From: Castellaniella sp. UBA6218
Lineage (GTDB): Bacteria > Pseudomonadota > Gammaproteobacteria > Burkholderiales > Burkholderiaceae_B
Direction: 5' to 3'
Assembly (NCBI GenBank): GCA_002421865.1
Contig: DISE01000120.1
Location: 443-32,727, forward strand
DNA length: 32,285 nucleotides
Shown: positions 30,697 through 32,285 of the stretch, piece after piece
Layout of the letters: every line of letters starts with the position of its first letter
How positions within the stretch are numbered: the first letter of the stretch is position 1
Position numbers and translations under genes: made by a program
Notes under the pieces: model-generated
The model's input: the letters and a program-made list of their open reading frames with translations, nothing else
Databases searched by the model: none
Told to the model about the DNA's origin: nothing

Positions 30697-30725
30697 TTGA
30701 TGGCACTATATATTGTGTTTACGAT
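30697..30725 (+). promoter_or_regulatory. nrdD promoter
   Basis: TTGATG (30697-30702) and TACGAT (30720-30725) are separated by exactly 17 bp. The spacer is filled by NrdR box 1, and the 5' leader contains NrdR box 2. The weak -10 fits an activator-dependent promoter with the FNR box upstream. Confidence 0.6.
30703..30718. promoter_or_regulatory. NrdR box 1
   Basis: GCACTATATATTGTGT fits the NrdR consensus acaCwAtATaTwGtgt at 15 of 16 positions. It occupies the -35/-10 spacer of the nrdD promoter, so bound NrdR would exclude RNA polymerase when dATP is high. Confidence 0.85.
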
Positions 30726-30733
30726 TCACAAAT

Positions 30734-30749
30734 ACACAACATATAGGCA
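30734..30749. promoter_or_regulatory. NrdR box 2
   Basis: ACACAACATATAGGCA matches the NrdR consensus at about 12 of 16 positions, weaker in the 3' half. It lies 31 bp from box 1 centre to centre, three helical turns, the standard spacing of paired NrdR sites. Confidence 0.75.
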
Positions 30750-30757
30750 AACACAGG

Positions 30758-32285
30758 ATGATTCCCACTCAGGTGTCCAGCGCGTCCAGCATCCCTTCGG
30801 ACCGCCCCGTCCCCCACGTGGACGTGATCCGATCCATCGACGAATACCTGCGCCAGCAGGACTGGCGCGTCAACGCCAACGCCAACCAGGGGTATTCGCT
30901 GGGCGGCCTGATCCTGAACACATCGGGCAAGCTGATCGCCAATTACTGGCTCAGCCACGTCTACCCGGAAACCATCGGCCAGGCCCACCGCCAGGGCGAC
31001 CTGCACATCCACGACCTGGACATGCTGTCGGGCTACTGCGCCGGCTGGTCGCTGCGCACCCTGCTGAACGAAGGACTGAACGGCGTGCCCGGCAAGATCG
31101 AGTCCGCCCCCCCGCGCCACATGTCCAGCGCCGTGGGCCAGATCGTCAACTTCCTGGGCACGTTGCAGAACGAATGGGCCGGCGCCCAGGCCTTCAGTTC
31201 CTTCGACACCTACATGGCGCCCTTCGTCCGCAAGGACGCCATGGACTCCGCACAGGTCCGCCAGTCCCTCCAGGAACTGATCTTCAACCTGAACGTCCCC
31301 TCGCGCTGGGGCACCCAGACGCCCTTCACCAACCTGACCTTCGACTGGGTCTGCCCGGAAGACCTGCGCGAACAGGTCCCGGTGATCGGCGGCGAGACCA
31401 TGCCCTTCACCTACGGCGAGCTGCAGGCCGAGATGGACATGATCAACCGCGCCTACATTGAGGTCATGATGACCGGCGACGCGCGCGGCCGCGCATTCAC
31501 CTTCCCCATCCCCACCTACAACATCACGCCCGACTTCGACTGGCACAGCCCCAACGCCGAACGACTGTTCGAGATGACCGCCAAGTACGGCCTGCCCTAC
31601 TTCCAGAACTTCATCAATTCGGAACTCAAGCCGAACATGATCCGGTCCATGTGCTGCCGCCTGCAGCTGGACCTGCGCGAACTGCTCAAGCGCGGCAACG
31701 GCCTGTTCGGCTCGGCCGAGCAGACCGGATCGCTGGGCGTGGTGACGGTCAACTGCGCGCGCCTGGGCTACCGGCACGCCGGCGACGAAGCCGGCCTGAT
31801 GGCCCGCCTGGACGAACTGCTGGAACTGGGCCGCGACAGCCTGGAGATCAAGCGCCGCGTGATCCAGGAACATATGGACAACGGCCTGTTCCCCTACACG
31901 CGCCGCTATCTGGGCACCCTGCGCAACCACTTCTCCACGCTGGGGGTCAACGGCATCAATGAAATGATCCGCAACTTCACGGCCGACGAGCACGACCTGA
32001 CCAGCCCCTGGGGCCATGCCTTCGCGGTGCGCCTGCTGGATCACGTACGCGCCCGCATGGTCGAATTCCAGGAAGCCACCGGCCATATGTACAACCTGGA
32101 AGCCACCCCTGCCGAAGGCACGACCTACCGCTTCGCCAAGGAAGACCGCGCCCGCTGGCCCGGCATCCTGCAGGCCGGCACGCCGGACATGCCCTACTAC
32201 ACCAACTCGTCCCAACTGCCGGTGGGTTTCACCGACGACCCCTTCGAGGCGCTGGAGCGCCAGGACGAGCTGCAGCGCAAGTACA
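30758..32285 (+). CDS. nrdD: Anaerobic (class III) ribonucleoside-triphosphate reductase, N-terminal part (cut by window edge)
   Basis: Oxygen-sensitive glycyl-radical enzyme that makes dNTPs from NTPs. 509 codons are visible and the frame is open to the last base. The RNR barrel begins almost at once: NQGYSLGGLILN at 43-54, LHIHDLDMLSGYCAGW at 82-97 (Cys94 a likely active-site thiol), RSMCCRL at 296-302 (Cys299/Cys300, thiyl-radical candidates), LGVNGINEM at 395-403. The N-terminal ATP-cone of E. coli NrdD is absent, so dATP inhibition through that site is not expected. The C-terminal zinc site and glycyl-radical loop lie beyond the window, so their integrity cannot be judged. The ATG at 30758 has a weak AGG upstream. 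Control is probably by FNR and NrdR. Confidence 0.92.
   Translation, partial: MIPTQVSSASSIPSDRPVPHVDVIRSIDEYLRQQDWRVNANANQGYSLGGLILNTSGKLIANYWLSHVYPETIGQAHRQGDLHIHDLDMLSGYCAGWSLRTLLNEGLNGVPGKIESAPPRHMSSAVGQIVNFLGTLQNEWAGAQAFSSFDTYMAPFVRKDAMDSAQVRQSLQELIFNLNVPSRWGTQTPFTNLTFDWVCPEDLREQVPVIGGETMPFTYGELQAEMDMINRAYIEVMMTGDARGRAFTFPIPTYNITPDFDWHSPNAERLFEMTAKYGLPYFQNFINSELKPNMIRSMCCRLQLDLRELLKRGNGLFGSAEQTGSLGVVTVNCARLGYRHAGDEAGLMARLDELLELGRDSLEIKRRVIQEHMDNGLFPYTRRYLGTLRNHFSTLGVNGINEMIRNFTADEHDLTSPWGHAFAVRLLDHVRARMVEFQEATGHMYNLEATPAEGTTYRFAKEDRARWPGILQAGTPDMPYYTNSSQLPVGFTDDPFEALERQDELQRKY

Noticed and set aside
30529..31461. Plus-strand 310-codon frame in the nrdD region, suggesting a frameshift
   Set aside because: It is a shadow in another frame. 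The true nrdD frame is open from 30758 to the window end without interruption.
30719..32215. 498-codon minus-strand open frame over nrdD
   Set aside because: Val/Gly/Gln-rich antisense shadow; NrdD motifs are continuous on the plus strand.
1..32285. tRNA, rRNA, CRISPR arrays, insertion sequences
   Set aside because: Looked for on both strands; no cloverleaf-like gene, no regularly spaced repeats and no transposase or integrase coding sequence were seen.

Overview
The window is GC-rich DNA (clearly lower in the middle, about 9.1-14.1 kb) from a betaproteobacterium. A Burkholderiales / Alcaligenaceae-type host (Castellaniella, Bordetella, Achromobacter or similar) is my best guess. It rests on the protein flavour, the tight overlapping operons and a GC-rich intergenic hairpin repeat at 28.2 kb. 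It is inference, not a database result.

Layout. (1) 1-1157, minus strand: the N-terminus of the ClpB disaggregase behind a good sigma-32 promoter match, then a YefM/YoeB-type toxin-antitoxin pair with a TGTACA operator. (2) 1158-26670, minus strand: one unbroken run of 15 genes forming an ABC-transporter-dependent (group 2) capsule operon. In transcription order it encodes a 2.5-kaa reducing type I polyketide/fatty acid synthase, an alpha-oxoamine synthase, KpsE, a Wza/CtrA-like outer-membrane lipoprotein, KpsM, KpsT, a 1.1-kaa transferase-like/HAD fusion, a methyltransferase, KdsA, KdsB/KpsU, KpsF, KpsC, KpsS, a short-chain dehydrogenase and an LTA-synthase-like membrane phosphotransferase. 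Its leader holds an exact RfaH ops element (GGCGGTAGCGTG). (3) 26671-28387: a divergent cytochrome P450 flanked by a 12-bp inverted repeat and a hairpin-rich repeat. (4) 28388-29816: a YafJ-type class II amidotransferase, a small Cys-motif protein and a DUF2249 protein. (5) 29828-30514: a secreted protein of unknown function on the minus strand. (6) 30758 to the end: an anaerobic ribonucleotide reductase (NrdD), cut by the window, behind an FNR-type box and paired NrdR boxes.

How the capsule genes fit together. KdsA, KpsF and KdsB make CMP-Kdo. KpsS and KpsC build the poly-Kdo linker on a lipid. KpsM/KpsT export the chain, and KpsE plus the Wza-like lipoprotein carry it across the envelope. 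The only polymer-specific genes are the transferase-HAD fusion and the methyltransferase, and they sit in the AT-richer cassette. Around the standard machinery lies a second module: PKS and alpha-oxoamine synthase at the promoter-proximal end, SDR and LTA-synthase-like protein at the distal end. This set resembles rhizobial rkpA/G/H/I and the PKS/acyltransferase genes of the Burkholderia pseudomallei wcb cluster. My inference is that it makes a dedicated, possibly sphingoid-like (amino-ketone / amino-alcohol) lipid for the capsule. That is the most interesting system in the window.
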